Shown: piece after piece, positions 1-8,471 of the stretch
How positions within the stretch are numbered: position 1 is the stretch's first letter
Layout of the letters: each line of letters opens with the position of its first letter
Position numbers and translations under genes: made by a program
The notes under the pieces: model-generated
Seen by the model: the letters and a program-made list of their open reading frames with translations, nothing else
The model's database searches: none
What the model was told of the DNA's origin: nothing
Assembly: GCA_035429725.1 (NCBI GenBank)
Contig: DAOMFI010000025.1
Coordinates: 1-29,796 of the forward strand
Length of the DNA: 29,796 nucleotides
Direction: 5' to 3'
Origin: JALORV01 sp035429725
Lineage (GTDB): Bacteria > Pseudomonadota > Gammaproteobacteria > Burkholderiales > Burkholderiaceae_F

Positions 1-1604
1 TACAACACGTCCGCCGCGTGATCCGCCAGTCGCGAGCGTTCGCCGCGCTGGAGTGTTACGTGGCCCGAGTGCAGCCAGCCTTTGAAGCGGTCGACGACAT
101 AGGTCAGCCCTGACGAGCCTTCGGTCAGATACGGCGTGTCGATCTGCGCGATGTTGCCGAGGCAGACGACCTTGGTGCCAGGGCCGGCGCGCGTGACCAG
201 TGTCTTCATCTGCTTCGGCGTCAGGTTCTGCGCCTCGTCGATGATCAGGTACTTGTTGATGAACGTGCGTCCGCGCATGAAGTTCATCGACTTGATGCGG
301 ATGCGCGTGCGGATCAGGTCGTTGGTGGCCGCGCGGCCCCATTCGCCGGCCGCGTCGTCCGTCTTGTTCAGCACCTCGAGGTTGTCCTCGAGCGCGCCCA
401 TCCACGGCGCCATCTTCTCCTCTTCGGTGCCGGGGAGGAAGCCGATGTCCTCGCCGACCGGGACCGTGGCGCGCGTCACGATGATTTCCGAGAAACGCTT
501 GGTCTCGAGCGTCTGCGACAGACCGGCGGCGAGCGCCAGCAGCGTCTTGCCGGTGCCGGCCTGCCCTATCAGCGTGACGAAATCGCACTCCGGGTCCATC
601 AGGAGATTGAGAGCGAAGCTCTGCTCCCGGTTGCGTGCCGTTACGCCCCACACGGCGTTCTTCGCGTGCGTGTAGTCACGCAGCACGCGCAGCACGGCTG
701 ACTTGCCTCGGATCTCCCGGACCTGCGCGTAGAAGTTGGTGCCGTTCTCGAGGAACACGAACTGGTTGACCAGCAGGTCGGCGACGATCGGGCCGGTGAT
801 CCGGTAGTAGGTGAAGCCGCCCGTCTGCCAGGACTCCATCCCCTTGCCGTTCTTGTCCCAGAAGCTGGCTGGCAGCTGGAATACGCCCGTGTACAGAATG
901 TCGGTGTCTTCCAGCACCTTGTCGTTGTAGTAGTCCTCGGCTGGAAGCCCGAGCGCGCGGGCTTTCACGCGCATGTTGATGTCTTTCGACACCAGCACGA
1001 CGTCGCGCTCGGCGTGGCTGTCCTTGAGCGCGCGCACGACGCCGAGGATCTGGTTGTCGGCCTTGCCCGACGGCAGGCTGGGCGGCAGCACGGCGTTCAC
1101 CGCCTGCGTCTGGAAGAACAGCCGCCCGGCGGCGTCCTTGTTGCCGAGTGCGCTGAGCGGGATGCCGTCCTCGATTGGCGTCTTGCAGGCGGCGACCAGT
1201 GAATCGAGCGTGCGCGATACCTGGCGGGCGCTGCGCGCCACCTCCGACATGCCTTTTTTGTGCGAGTCGAGTTCCTCCAGCGTCATCATCGGCAGGAAGA
1301 CGTCGTGCTCTTCAAAGCGGAACAGGCTGGTGGAGTCGTGCATCAGCACGTTGGTGTCCAGCACGAACAGCTTGGGCCGCTCGTCGTTGCGCGCCTTGCG
1401 TCCGCTGGTCCGCGGTTTCGATTCGACCACGGCGAGGCGGGTCGCCGCCGAAGGCCGCGCCGCGGGCGTGTTTGCGGGGCCGCGCGCTACGGGAACGGGT
1501 TCTACGACCGAGGGGACTTTCACGACCCGCTCAGGGCGGACCGGTTCGGAGGGGACGGAGACAAGAATGGTGGCGGGCTTGCTCGGTGCTTTCGGTAGCG
1601 GCAT
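1..1604 (-). CDS. PIN-PhoH family ATPase (PhoH2/YlaK type), stop codon cut by the window edge
   Basis: The reading frame runs from ATG at 1604 to the left edge and gives about 534 residues. An N-terminal stretch of roughly 75 residues rich in Pro, Val, Arg and Ala comes first. A PIN nuclease domain starts with DTNVLMHD at about residues 83-90. The PhoH ATPase domain has the Walker A GQAGTGKT at about 347-354. The last readable residues (HSGHVTLQRGERSRLADHAADVL-like) resemble the usual C-terminus of this family, and the final two bases read TA, so probably only the last base of the stop is missing. PIN-PhoH proteins in other bacteria have been linked to RNA unwinding and cleavage, in some cases as part of a toxin-antitoxin locus; no antitoxin-like ORF is visible here. 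It lies 68 bp after bcp and is probably co-transcribed. No in-frame ATG, GTG or TTG and no clear Shine-Dalgarno lies between the bcp stop and 1604. Confidence 0.92.
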   Translation of the reverse strand, partial: MPLPKAPSKPATILVSVPSEPVRPERVVKVPSVVEPVPVARGPANTPAARPSAATRLAVVESKPRTSGRKARNDERPKLFVLDTNVLMHDSTSLFRFEEHDVFLPMMTLEELDSHKKGMSEVARSARQVSRTLDSLVAACKTPIEDGIPLSALGNKDAAGRLFFQTQAVNAVLPPSLPSGKADNQILGVVRALKDSHAERDVVLVSKDINMRVKARALGLPAEDYYNDKVLEDTDILYTGVFQLPASFWDKNGKGMESWQTGGFTYYRITGPIVADLLVNQFVFLENGTNFYAQVREIRGKSAVLRVLRDYTHAKNAVWGVTARNREQSFALNLLMDPECDFVTLIGQAGTGKTLLALAAGLSQTLETKRFSEIIVTRATVPVGEDIGFLPGTEEEKMAPWMGALEDNLEVLNKTDDAAGEWGRAATNDLIRTRIRIKSMNFMRGRTFINKYLIIDEAQNLTPKQMKTLVTRAGPGTKVVCLGNIAQIDTPYLTEGSSGLTYVVDRFKGWLHSGHVTLQRGERSRLADHAADVL

Positions 1605-1672
1605 CAGAGGGGCGGCGGGTCCGTGGGAGGGGAAGGGCGTGGGAACTGGATTCCGACATCAGGCGACCGGCT

Positions 1673-2137
1673 TCAGCCGATCTGCTGCACAAATTTCAGA
1701 ACATCCTCGACATGCTTGGGCACTTTAACGCCACGCCACTCCCGGCGCAGCACTCCCGCACCGTCGATGACGAAGGTACTGCGCTCGATGCCGCGTACCT
1801 GCTTGCCGTACATGTTCTTCATCTTGATGACGCCGAAGAGCTGGCAGAGCTCTTCGTCCGGATCGGAGATCAGCTCAAAGGGGAACCCCATTTTGGCCTT
1901 GAAGCCTTCATGCGACTTCATGCTGTCGCGCGAAACTCCGAGCACCACGGCGCCTGCCTTGCGAAACTTCGCGTGGCTCGCTGCAAAGTCCGAGCCTTCG
2001 GTCGTGCATCCGGGCGTGTTGTCCTTCGGATAGAAGTACAGCACCACGATGCTGCCCTTGAGCCCGGACAGGCGGATTTCCCCGCCGGTGGACGCGGCCT
2101 TGAAGTCGGGCACTTTCTTGTCGAGGATGACGGTCAT
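1673..2137 (-). CDS. bcp: Thioredoxin-dependent peroxiredoxin, Bcp/PrxQ family
   Basis: A 154-residue cytosolic thiol peroxidase that reduces hydrogen peroxide and alkyl hydroperoxides. The peroxidatic cysteine is C44 in the motif YPKDNTPGCTTEG, and the conserved active-site Arg lies in GIERSTFVID. Length and domain cover the whole family model. The resolving cysteine that many PrxQ members carry five residues after the peroxidatic one is replaced by serine (S49); the only other cysteine is C98 in ELCQLFG. It is therefore either a 1-Cys type or uses C98. It sits 7 bp downstream of the Mth938-like gene and upstream of phoH2, all on the minus strand, consistent with one operon. Confidence 0.95.
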   Translation of the reverse strand: MTVILDKKVPDFKAASTGGEIRLSGLKGSIVVLYFYPKDNTPGCTTEGSDFAASHAKFRKAGAVVLGVSRDSMKSHEGFKAKMGFPFELISDPDEELCQLFGVIKMKNMYGKQVRGIERSTFVIDGAGVLRREWRGVKVPKHVEDVLKFVQQIG

Positions 2138-2144
2138 GGCGCGC

Positions 2145-2519
2145 TCAGGAGTCCAGGAGGATCGCGGCGAGCACCTTGCGGCCCTCGCCCATCAATATGT
2201 TGTAAGTGCGGCAGGCGGCGCGCGTATCCATCGCTTCGCAGCCGATGTGTGCTTCAGTCAGCGCGCGCGTCAGGTGTGGACGCGGAAACCGCTGGCGCTC
2301 GCCAGTGCCGAGCAGCACGAGTTCCGGGGCATGTGCACGCAGACGGTCAAAGTCCGCGGGCGTCAGGGCGTCGAAGCCTGCGACATCCCATGCCTCAACC
2401 GGCTGCTCGGGCATCAGCAGCACCGACCGGGTATGGCGCACCTTGTTGATTTCAATGAAGCCGGAGCCGTAGGCAGTGACCGTGTTGAACGCTGTCGGCG
2501 AGTCCGCGTGCAGTTTCAA
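2145..2519 (-). CDS. Mth938-like (DUF498/NDUFAF3-related) domain protein, TTG start
   Basis: A 124-residue protein that is a single Mth938-like domain. Recognisable segments are YGSGFIEINKVRHTRSVLLMP near the N-terminus, PELVLLGTGERQRFP in the middle, and IGCEAMDTRAACRTYNILMGEGRKV near the end, which is the family's typical C-terminal signature. The eukaryotic relative NDUFAF3 is a complex I assembly factor; the bacterial role is not established. No ATG is available in frame. The start is TTG at 2519, preceded by GGAG about 6 bases upstream. It is the first gene of the minus-strand operon with bcp and phoH2, and a perfect TATAAT lies about 65 bases upstream. Confidence 0.9.
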   Translation of the reverse strand: MKLHADSPTAFNTVTAYGSGFIEINKVRHTRSVLLMPEQPVEAWDVAGFDALTPADFDRLRAHAPELVLLGTGERQRFPRPHLTRALTEAHIGCEAMDTRAACRTYNILMGEGRKVLAAILLDS

Positions 2520-2584
2520 TTCGCTCCGGGCTTCCCTGCGATCGTCCGACTGAGCAAGCGACGACGCATGAACGATTCGGGTAC

Positions 2585-2611
2585 ATTATAGGCACACGTT
2601 GCGCCGCACAA
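2585..2611 (-). promoter_or_regulatory. Sigma-70 type promoter for the Mth938-like/bcp/phoH2 operon
   Basis: On the minus strand a perfect -10 TATAAT (2590-2585) has a possible -35 TTGTGC (2611-2606) with a somewhat short 15-base spacer. It lies about 65 bases ahead of the TTG start at 2519 in the 173-bp divergent intergenic region shared with alaC. The -10 is convincing; the -35 is weak. I did not find an equally good promoter on the plus strand for alaC. Confidence 0.5.
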
Positions 2612-2692
2612 GCGAGAGCCGCGGAGCGATAAATCGCAACAGCGACCGCGGTTTGCGGCGACTTTGCAACACATAGCCTGAGGTTCGGGGAG

Positions 2693-3907
2693 ATGGTCGA
2701 GTTTCCGCGCATCAAGCGCCTGCCCCCATATGTCTTCAACATCACCGGTGAGTTGAAGATGGCCGCGCGTCGCCGCGGCGAAGACATCATCGACATGAGC
2801 ATGGGCAATCCGGACGGACCCACGCCCAGGCACATCGTCGACAAGCTGGTCGAGGCTGCACAGCGCCAGGACACCCACGGCTATTCGGTTTCGAAAGGCA
2901 TTCCACGCCTGCGCCGCGCGATCACGAACTGGTACCAGGCCCGCTTCGGCGTCGAGTTCGATCCGGACTCCGAGGCGATCGTGACGATCGGCTCGAAGGA
3001 GGGCCTGGCGCATCTGATGCTCGCCACGCTCGACCGCGGCGACACCGTGCTGGTGCCGAACCCGAGCTACCCGATCCACATCTACGGCGCGATCATCGCC
3101 GGCGCCGACATCCGCTCGGTGCGCATGGACGGCGGGGTCGACTTTTTCGCCGAACTCGAGCGCGCGATCCGCGAAACACTGCCCAAGCCGAAGATGATGA
3201 TCCTCGGCTTCCCGAGCAACCCGACGGCGCAATGCGTCGACCTCGACTTTTTCCATCGCGTGATCGACCTGGCGCGCCAGCACGGCATTTACGTCGTGCA
3301 CGACCTCGCCTATGCCGACATCACCTTCGACGGCTTTCGGGCGCCTTCGATCATGCAGGTCCCGGGCGCGCGCGATGTCGCGGTCGAGTTCTTCACGATG
3401 AGCAAGAGCTACAACATGGCCGGCTGGCGCATCGGCTTCATGGTCGGCAACAAGGATCTGGTGTCGGCGCTGGCGCGCATCAAGAGTTATCACGACTACG
3501 GCACGTTCACGCCGATCCAGGTCGCCTCGATTGCGGCGCTTGAAGGTCCGCAGGAGTGCGTGGAGGAAATCCGCGCGGAATACCAGCGCCGGCGTGACGT
3601 GCTGGTGCGTGGACTGCATGAGGCCGGCTGGATGGTCGACATTCCCAAGGCGTCCATGTACATCTGGGCGGCGATTCCCGAACCGTACCGCGCCATGGGC
3701 TCTCTCGAATTCGCCAAGAAGGTGCTGGCCGAGGCCAAGGTCGCGGTCTCGCCCGGCATCGGTTTCGGTGACTATGGCGACTCTCACGTCCGCTTCGCGC
3801 TGATCGAAAACGAGCACCGCATCCGGCAGGCGCTGCGCGGCATCAAGGACATGTTCCGCAGGGACGGACTGCTCGCGCCGCGTTCGCCCGAGAAGGCCGC
3901 GGCCTGA
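2693..3907 (+). CDS. alaC: Alanine transaminase AlaC-like PLP-dependent aminotransferase (fold type I)
   Basis: A 404-residue aminotransferase class I/II protein, close to the usual length of about 410 for AlaC (formerly YfdZ). It interconverts pyruvate and glutamate with alanine and 2-oxoglutarate in the cytosol. Visible signatures are IDMSMGNPDGPTP near residue 35, NPSYPIHIYG in the substrate region, FPSNPTAQ with the PLP-contacting Asn, DLAYADITFDG, and the Schiff-base lysine K238 in TMSKSYNMAGWRIGF. A C-terminal HVRFALIEN carries the carboxylate-binding Arg. The ATG at 2693 has GAGG nine bases upstream. It is followed 47 bp later by hom and thrC, an order I recall from Betaproteobacteria, so aspartate-family and alanine metabolism are probably co-expressed. 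Family-level specificity for alanine is inferred from homology. Confidence 0.93.
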   Translation: MVEFPRIKRLPPYVFNITGELKMAARRRGEDIIDMSMGNPDGPTPRHIVDKLVEAAQRQDTHGYSVSKGIPRLRRAITNWYQARFGVEFDPDSEAIVTIGSKEGLAHLMLATLDRGDTVLVPNPSYPIHIYGAIIAGADIRSVRMDGGVDFFAELERAIRETLPKPKMMILGFPSNPTAQCVDLDFFHRVIDLARQHGIYVVHDLAYADITFDGFRAPSIMQVPGARDVAVEFFTMSKSYNMAGWRIGFMVGNKDLVSALARIKSYHDYGTFTPIQVASIAALEGPQECVEEIRAEYQRRRDVLVRGLHEAGWMVDIPKASMYIWAAIPEPYRAMGSLEFAKKVLAEAKVAVSPGIGFGDYGDSHVRFALIENEHRIRQALRGIKDMFRRDGLLAPRSPEKAAA

Positions 3908-3954
3908 TCAACCTTTGACACGGCGGCCGGAACGGGCGCCGGGACCTGACGACG

Positions 3955-5265
3955 ATGAACCCGATCAGAGTGGGCTTGCTCGGGCTGGGCACCGTGGGAC
4001 GCGGCACCTTCAATGTGCTGCGCCGTAATCAGCATGAGATCACGCGGCGCGCTGGGCGCGGGATCGAGATCGCGACGGTGGCCGTGCGCGACGCGGCCAG
4101 GGCGCGCGCCTTCGTCGGCACGGACCTGCCGTTGACGACCGAAGCGCTCGACGTTGTGCGTCATCCGGAGATCGACATCGTCGTCGAGCTGATCGGCGGC
4201 TACGAGCCGGCGCGCACGCTGGTGCTGGAGGCCATTGCACGCGGCAAGCATGTCGTGACCGCCAACAAGGCGATGCTGGCACGACACGGCAACGAGATCT
4301 TCGAGGCCGCGCGTGCGCGTGGCGTCATGGTCGCGTTTGAGGGCGCCGTGGCCGGCGGCATTCCGATCATCAAGGCGCTGCGCGAGGGCCTGACCGCCAA
4401 TCGAATCGGGTGGCTTGCGGGCATCATCAATGGGACCAGCAACTTCATCCTCTCCGAGATGCGGTCGAAAGGCCTGTCCTTCGCCGCGGTGCTGGCCGAG
4501 GCGCAGAGGCTAGGCTATGCGGAGGCCGATCCCACGTTCGATATCGAGGGCATCGATGCCGCGCACAAGCTCGCCATATTGGCGGCGATCGCGTTCGGCG
4601 TGCCGATCAACGTCGAGGCTGCCTACACGGAGGGCATTGGTCAGCTCTCGGCGACGGACATCAAGTATGCCGAGCAGCTGGGCTACCGGATCAAGCTGCT
4701 GGGCATCGCCAAGCGCACCTCCAAGGGCATCGAACTGCGCGTGCATCCGACGCTGGTACCCATGCAGCGCCTGATCGCGAGCGTCGAAGGGGCAATGAAC
4801 GCTGTGCTGGTCAAGGGTGATGCCGTCGGCACGACGATGTACTACGGCCCCGGAGCGGGCGCCGAACCGACCGCCTCGGCGGTCATCGCCGATCTCGTCG
4901 ACGTCACACGCATGCACACCGCCGACCCGGAAAATCACGTGCCGCACCTGGCGTTCCAGCCCGACGCGATGGCGGCGGTGCCGTGGCTGACGATCGAAGA
5001 GTGCGTCACTTCCTACTACTTCCGCATGCGGGTGGCGGACCAGCCCGGCGTGCTTGCCGACATTACGCGCATCCTGGCCGATGGTCGCATTTCGATCGAT
5101 GCGCTGTTCCAGCGCGAGCCATCGGAAGGCGAGAACCAGACCGACATCATCATGCTGACGCACGACGCGGTCGAGCGCGAAGTCAACGCCGCGATCCGTC
5201 GCATCGAATCGCTGCCGACGGTGCTGGCACCGGTGATCCGGATCCGGCAGGAAGAACTGCTGTAG
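3955..5265 (+). CDS. hom: Homoserine dehydrogenase with C-terminal ACT domain
   Basis: A 436-residue monofunctional homoserine dehydrogenase, which reduces aspartate semialdehyde to homoserine with NAD(P)H at the branch to threonine, methionine and isoleucine. The Rossmann motif GLGTVG occupies about residues 10-15, NKAML with K105 lies in the nucleotide/substrate region, and INGTSNFIL follows. The conserved lysine of the DPTFDIEGIDAAHK block is K205. Residues from about 355 (YYFRMRVADQPGVLADITRI) form an ACT domain, which in this family mediates threonine feedback inhibition. It is not fused to aspartokinase, unlike E. coli ThrA. Its TAG stop sits 11 bases before the thrC ATG, so the two genes are likely translated together. 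Confidence 0.96.
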   Translation: MNPIRVGLLGLGTVGRGTFNVLRRNQHEITRRAGRGIEIATVAVRDAARARAFVGTDLPLTTEALDVVRHPEIDIVVELIGGYEPARTLVLEAIARGKHVVTANKAMLARHGNEIFEAARARGVMVAFEGAVAGGIPIIKALREGLTANRIGWLAGIINGTSNFILSEMRSKGLSFAAVLAEAQRLGYAEADPTFDIEGIDAAHKLAILAAIAFGVPINVEAAYTEGIGQLSATDIKYAEQLGYRIKLLGIAKRTSKGIELRVHPTLVPMQRLIASVEGAMNAVLVKGDAVGTTMYYGPGAGAEPTASAVIADLVDVTRMHTADPENHVPHLAFQPDAMAAVPWLTIEECVTSYYFRMRVADQPGVLADITRILADGRISIDALFQREPSEGENQTDIIMLTHDAVEREVNAAIRRIESLPTVLAPVIRIRQEELL

Positions 5266-5276
5266 TGCCTGCGAAC

Positions 5277-6707
5277 ATGCGCTACGTGTCGACACGCGGG
5301 CGCGCCCCGGAGCGGGGCTTTACGGACATCCTGCTGTCGGGGCTGGCCGACGATGGAGGGTTGTACGCGCCGCAACACTACCCCCAGGTTGCGCGTGCGG
5401 AACTGGAGTCATGGCGTGCACTTTCGTACGCGGACCTGGCGACGGAGGTCATCGCCAAGTTTGCGACCGACCTTCCGCGCGAGGTGCTGGCGCGGCTTTG
5501 CCGTGCGACCTACAACACCAGCGTCTACGGCAACGGACGCGCGGACAGCCGTAGCGAAGACATTGCTCCGCTGCGCTGGCTCGAGCCGGGACTCGGGCTG
5601 CTCGAACTGTCGAACGGGCCGACGCTGGCGTTCAAGGACATGGCGATGCAGCTGCTCGGCGCGCTGTTCGAGCATGTCCTCGGCGAGCGGGGCGGTGAAC
5701 TCAACATCCTCGGAGCCACATCGGGCGATACCGGATCTGCCGCCGAGTACGCCATGCGCGGACGGCCCGGCATCCGCGTCTTCATGCTCTCGCCCCAGGG
5801 CAGGATGAGCGCCTTTCAGCGGGCGCAGATGTACTCCCTGCAGGATGCAAACGTCTTCAACCTTGCCGTGGCCGGCACCTTCGACGACTGCCAGGACATG
5901 GTCAAGGCCGTCTCGGGCGATCTCGGCTTCAAGACCCGATGGCACATCGGGAGCGTCAACTCGATCAACTGGGGCCGCATCGTCGCTCAGATCGTCTATT
6001 ACTTCCGCGGGTATCTGGCGGCCACAAGCCGCGCCGGCGAACGCGTGTCGTTCGCCGTGCCGTCCGGCAACTTCGGCAACATCCTCTCCGGCTGGATCGC
6101 GCGCCAGATGGGTCTTCCGATCGACAGACTGGTGCTGGCAACCAACGAAAACGATGTACTGGACGAGTTCTTCCGTACCGGCCGCTACCGCGTGCGCAGC
6201 GGTGCCGAGACGCACGTGACCAGCAGCCCGTCGATGGACATCAGCAAGGCATCCAACTTCGAGCGCTACATGTTCGATGTGGTCGGGCGTGACCCGGCGG
6301 CCGTTCGCGAACTGTGGTGGGAGATCGATACGCGGGGCCAGTTCCACCTCGTCGGCACGCCGTTTCTCGCGGCGGTCCAGGCGAGCGGATTGGTGTCTGG
6401 ACGCAGCAACCACATCGATCGCCTGCGTACGATCCGCAGCGTCGAGCAGCGCTATGGCATCCTGATCGATCCGCACACAGCCGATGGCCTGAAGGTTGCA
6501 CTCGAACAGCGCGATGCCTCCGTGCCGATGGTCTGTCTGGAGACGGCGCTGCCGGCCAAATTCGCAGAGACGATCATCGAAGCGACGGGGCATGCGCCGG
6601 CCCGGCCGCCAGCCTACGCCGACCTCGAGTCACGGCCGCAGCGCTTTGATCCGATCGGCGCCGATGCGCAGCAGGTCAAGGACTACATCGCGGCGCACGC
6701 GACTTGA
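5277..6707 (+). CDS. thrC: Threonine synthase
   Basis: A PLP enzyme that converts O-phosphohomoserine to threonine. I chose ATG 5277 because it yields the typical N-terminus MRYVSTRG and a 476-residue protein; the frame is open further upstream but that part overlaps hom. A GTG at 5265 overlapping the hom stop is an alternative that adds four residues. The PLP lysine is K120 in GPTLAFKDMAMQLLG, followed by the phosphate-binding segment LGATSGDTGSAAEYAM and VPSGNFGNILSGWIARQMG. The homoserine kinase gene (thrB) needed to make the substrate is not in this window. Confidence 0.95.
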   Translation: MRYVSTRGRAPERGFTDILLSGLADDGGLYAPQHYPQVARAELESWRALSYADLATEVIAKFATDLPREVLARLCRATYNTSVYGNGRADSRSEDIAPLRWLEPGLGLLELSNGPTLAFKDMAMQLLGALFEHVLGERGGELNILGATSGDTGSAAEYAMRGRPGIRVFMLSPQGRMSAFQRAQMYSLQDANVFNLAVAGTFDDCQDMVKAVSGDLGFKTRWHIGSVNSINWGRIVAQIVYYFRGYLAATSRAGERVSFAVPSGNFGNILSGWIARQMGLPIDRLVLATNENDVLDEFFRTGRYRVRSGAETHVTSSPSMDISKASNFERYMFDVVGRDPAAVRELWWEIDTRGQFHLVGTPFLAAVQASGLVSGRSNHIDRLRTIRSVEQRYGILIDPHTADGLKVALEQRDASVPMVCLETALPAKFAETIIEATGHAPARPPAYADLESRPQRFDPIGADAQQVKDYIAAHAT

Positions 6708-6773
6708 GCCCCAGCCGCGGCACAGTGCGCGCGGTCGCCAGCTTCGCCATGGTCCTGCAATAGACTGCCCCGC

Positions 6774-7274
6774 ATGAAGGCGATCGGTTTCATCGGTTAC
6801 TCCAACAGCGGCAAGACGACGCTGATTGAGCGCGTGATCCCGCTGTTCCGCGCGCGGGGTCTTGCCGTATCGGCCATCAAGAACGCCCACCATGGTTTCG
6901 ACATGGATCGTCCGGGGAAGGACTCGTTCCGTTATCGGCAGGCCGGCGCGGGGCAGGTGCTGATCGCGACGGGATTGCGCTGGGCACTGTTGACCGAGAC
7001 AACGCAGCGGCCATCGACGCTCGACGAACTGCTGGCGCAGCTCGCGCCCTGCGACCTCGTCATCGTCGAGGGGTTCAAGAGTGAAGGCCACATGCCGCGC
7101 ATCGAGGTCCGGCGGCGGGGAATCCAGGAGCCGCCGCTTTACCCTCAGGACACCAACGTCATCGCCCTCGCCACCGATCATGCAGTCGATGCCCCGCTGC
7201 CGGTGCTCGACATCAATGCGCCGGCTAAGATCGCAGACTTCATAGCAGCACATCTGGGGCTTGCCCGATGCTGA
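6774..7274 (+). CDS. mobB: Molybdopterin-guanine dinucleotide biosynthesis protein MobB
   Basis: A 166-residue P-loop GTP-binding protein. Walker A is GYSNSGKTT at residues 8-16, and the family block IKNAHHGFDMDRPGKDS follows, then VIVEGFKSEGHMPRIEV. MobB assists MobA in attaching GMP to molybdopterin and is not strictly essential in E. coli. It overlaps moeA by 7 bases (ATGCTGA), so it belongs to the Moco operon. There is no Shine-Dalgarno before its ATG. A TAGACT hexamer ending 7 bases upstream could act as a -10 element for a leaderless transcript, but this is speculative. MobA is not present here. Confidence 0.94.
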   Translation: MKAIGFIGYSNSGKTTLIERVIPLFRARGLAVSAIKNAHHGFDMDRPGKDSFRYRQAGAGQVLIATGLRWALLTETTQRPSTLDELLAQLAPCDLVIVEGFKSEGHMPRIEVRRRGIQEPPLYPQDTNVIALATDHAVDAPLPVLDINAPAKIADFIAAHLGLARC

Positions 7275-8458
7275 CGGTCGAAGAAGCGCTCGCGCGCGTC
7301 CTGGAGGGAGCCGATCCGGTCGATGTCGAGGTCGTGTCGACGCTCGAAGCGGACGGTCGTGTGCTTGCCACGGACGTCGTATCCACGCTCGATGTTCCAC
7401 CGCTCGACAACTCGCAGATGGACGGCTACGCGGTTCGCAGCGTGGATGTGCCCGCGGCTGGAACGACGTTGCGTGTCAGCCAGCGGATCGCTGCCGGCCA
7501 TGTCGGCGCCGCACTTGAGCCCGGCACCGCGGCGCGGATCTTCACCGGAGCGCCGTTGCCCGCCGGTGCCGACGCCATCGTAATTCAGGAAGCGTGTGTG
7601 GCTGAAGGTGATCGGGTGACGATCAACGAAGTCCCGCAGCGCGGTGCCTGGATCAGAAGGGCCGGCATGGACATCGCGGCGGGTGACACCGTGGTCGCGG
7701 CGGGCACTCGCCTGCGGCCGCAGGATCTCGGGCTCATCGCTTCGATCGGACTGGCCCGTGTCACGGTTTCCCGCCGGCTCCGGGTCGCCGTGTTCTTCAC
7801 GGGCGATGAACTGGCGATGCCCGGCGACCCGCTGCCGCCAGGACGCATCTACAACTCGAACCGCTTCGTGCTGCGTGCACTCCTGCAGCGACTGGGATGC
7901 GAGGTCGTCGATCTCGGGATCGTGCCGGATGATCGCGGCAGGACCCGGGCGGCGTTCGTCGAAGCGGCCCGGCGCGCCGACCTCATCGTGACCTCGGGCG
8001 GCGTCTCGGTGGGTGAGGAGGACCACGTCAAACCTGCGGTCGAGGCGGAAGGCGCGCTCGATCTCTGGCAGATTGCAATGAAGCCGGGCAAGCCGCTCGC
8101 GTTCGGCAATGTCAAGAACGTTCCATTCATCGGACTGCCGGGCAACCCGGTGTCGAGCTTCGTGACTTTCCTGCTGTTCGTGCGTCCGTTCATCCTGCGC
8201 CGCCAGGGCGTTCGCAGCGCGTCGCCGCCGGGGATCGAACTGCGCGCCGACTTCGATTGGCCGCGGCCGGACAAGCGTCGCGAATTCCTGCGCGTGCGGC
8301 GCAGCGCGGACAACGGCGTGGAACTTTTCCCCACCCAGAACTCGGCGGTCCTCAACTCCGCGGCATGGGCGGATGGGCTGGTCGATCACCCGGCCGGCGC
8401 GACGATTGCGCGCGGCGACCGTGTTCGCTATCTGCCGTTTGCCGAGTTGATGACGTGA
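7268..8458 (+). CDS. moeA: Molybdopterin molybdenumtransferase MoeA
   Basis: A 396-residue enzyme that inserts molybdate into adenylated molybdopterin to form active molybdenum cofactor. The protein shows the expected blocks in order: PLDNSQMDGYAV near residue 45, RIFTGAPLPAGADAIV, RRAGMDI, then the MogA-like domain with FTGDEL, the nucleotide/pterin loop TSGGVSVGEEDHVK, MKPGKPLAFG and GLPGNPVSSFVTF, and a C-terminal beta-barrel domain. The length matches the family (about 400-410). The start codon lies within the last codons of mobB, and moaD follows after 13 bases. Confidence 0.96.
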   Translation: MLTVEEALARVLEGADPVDVEVVSTLEADGRVLATDVVSTLDVPPLDNSQMDGYAVRSVDVPAAGTTLRVSQRIAAGHVGAALEPGTAARIFTGAPLPAGADAIVIQEACVAEGDRVTINEVPQRGAWIRRAGMDIAAGDTVVAAGTRLRPQDLGLIASIGLARVTVSRRLRVAVFFTGDELAMPGDPLPPGRIYNSNRFVLRALLQRLGCEVVDLGIVPDDRGRTRAAFVEAARRADLIVTSGGVSVGEEDHVKPAVEAEGALDLWQIAMKPGKPLAFGNVKNVPFIGLPGNPVSSFVTFLLFVRPFILRRQGVRSASPPGIELRADFDWPRPDKRREFLRVRRSADNGVELFPTQNSAVLNSAAWADGLVDHPAGATIARGDRVRYLPFAELMT

Positions 8459-8471
8459 GGCCCGTGCAGGA

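Noticed and set aside
136..2449. Several plus-strand frames of 112-424 codons opposite phoH2 and bcp
   Set aside because: They are antisense to genes with clear PIN, Walker A and peroxiredoxin motifs, and their translations are Arg/Ser/Ala-rich without motifs.
2516..3817. A 433-codon minus-strand frame opposite alaC
   Set aside because: Same compositional shadow effect; alaC has all aminotransferase motifs on the plus strand.
4983..5276. N-terminal extension of threonine synthase
   Set aside because: The upstream part overlaps the ACT domain of hom in another frame and does not resemble ThrC, whose typical N-terminus begins at ATG 5277.
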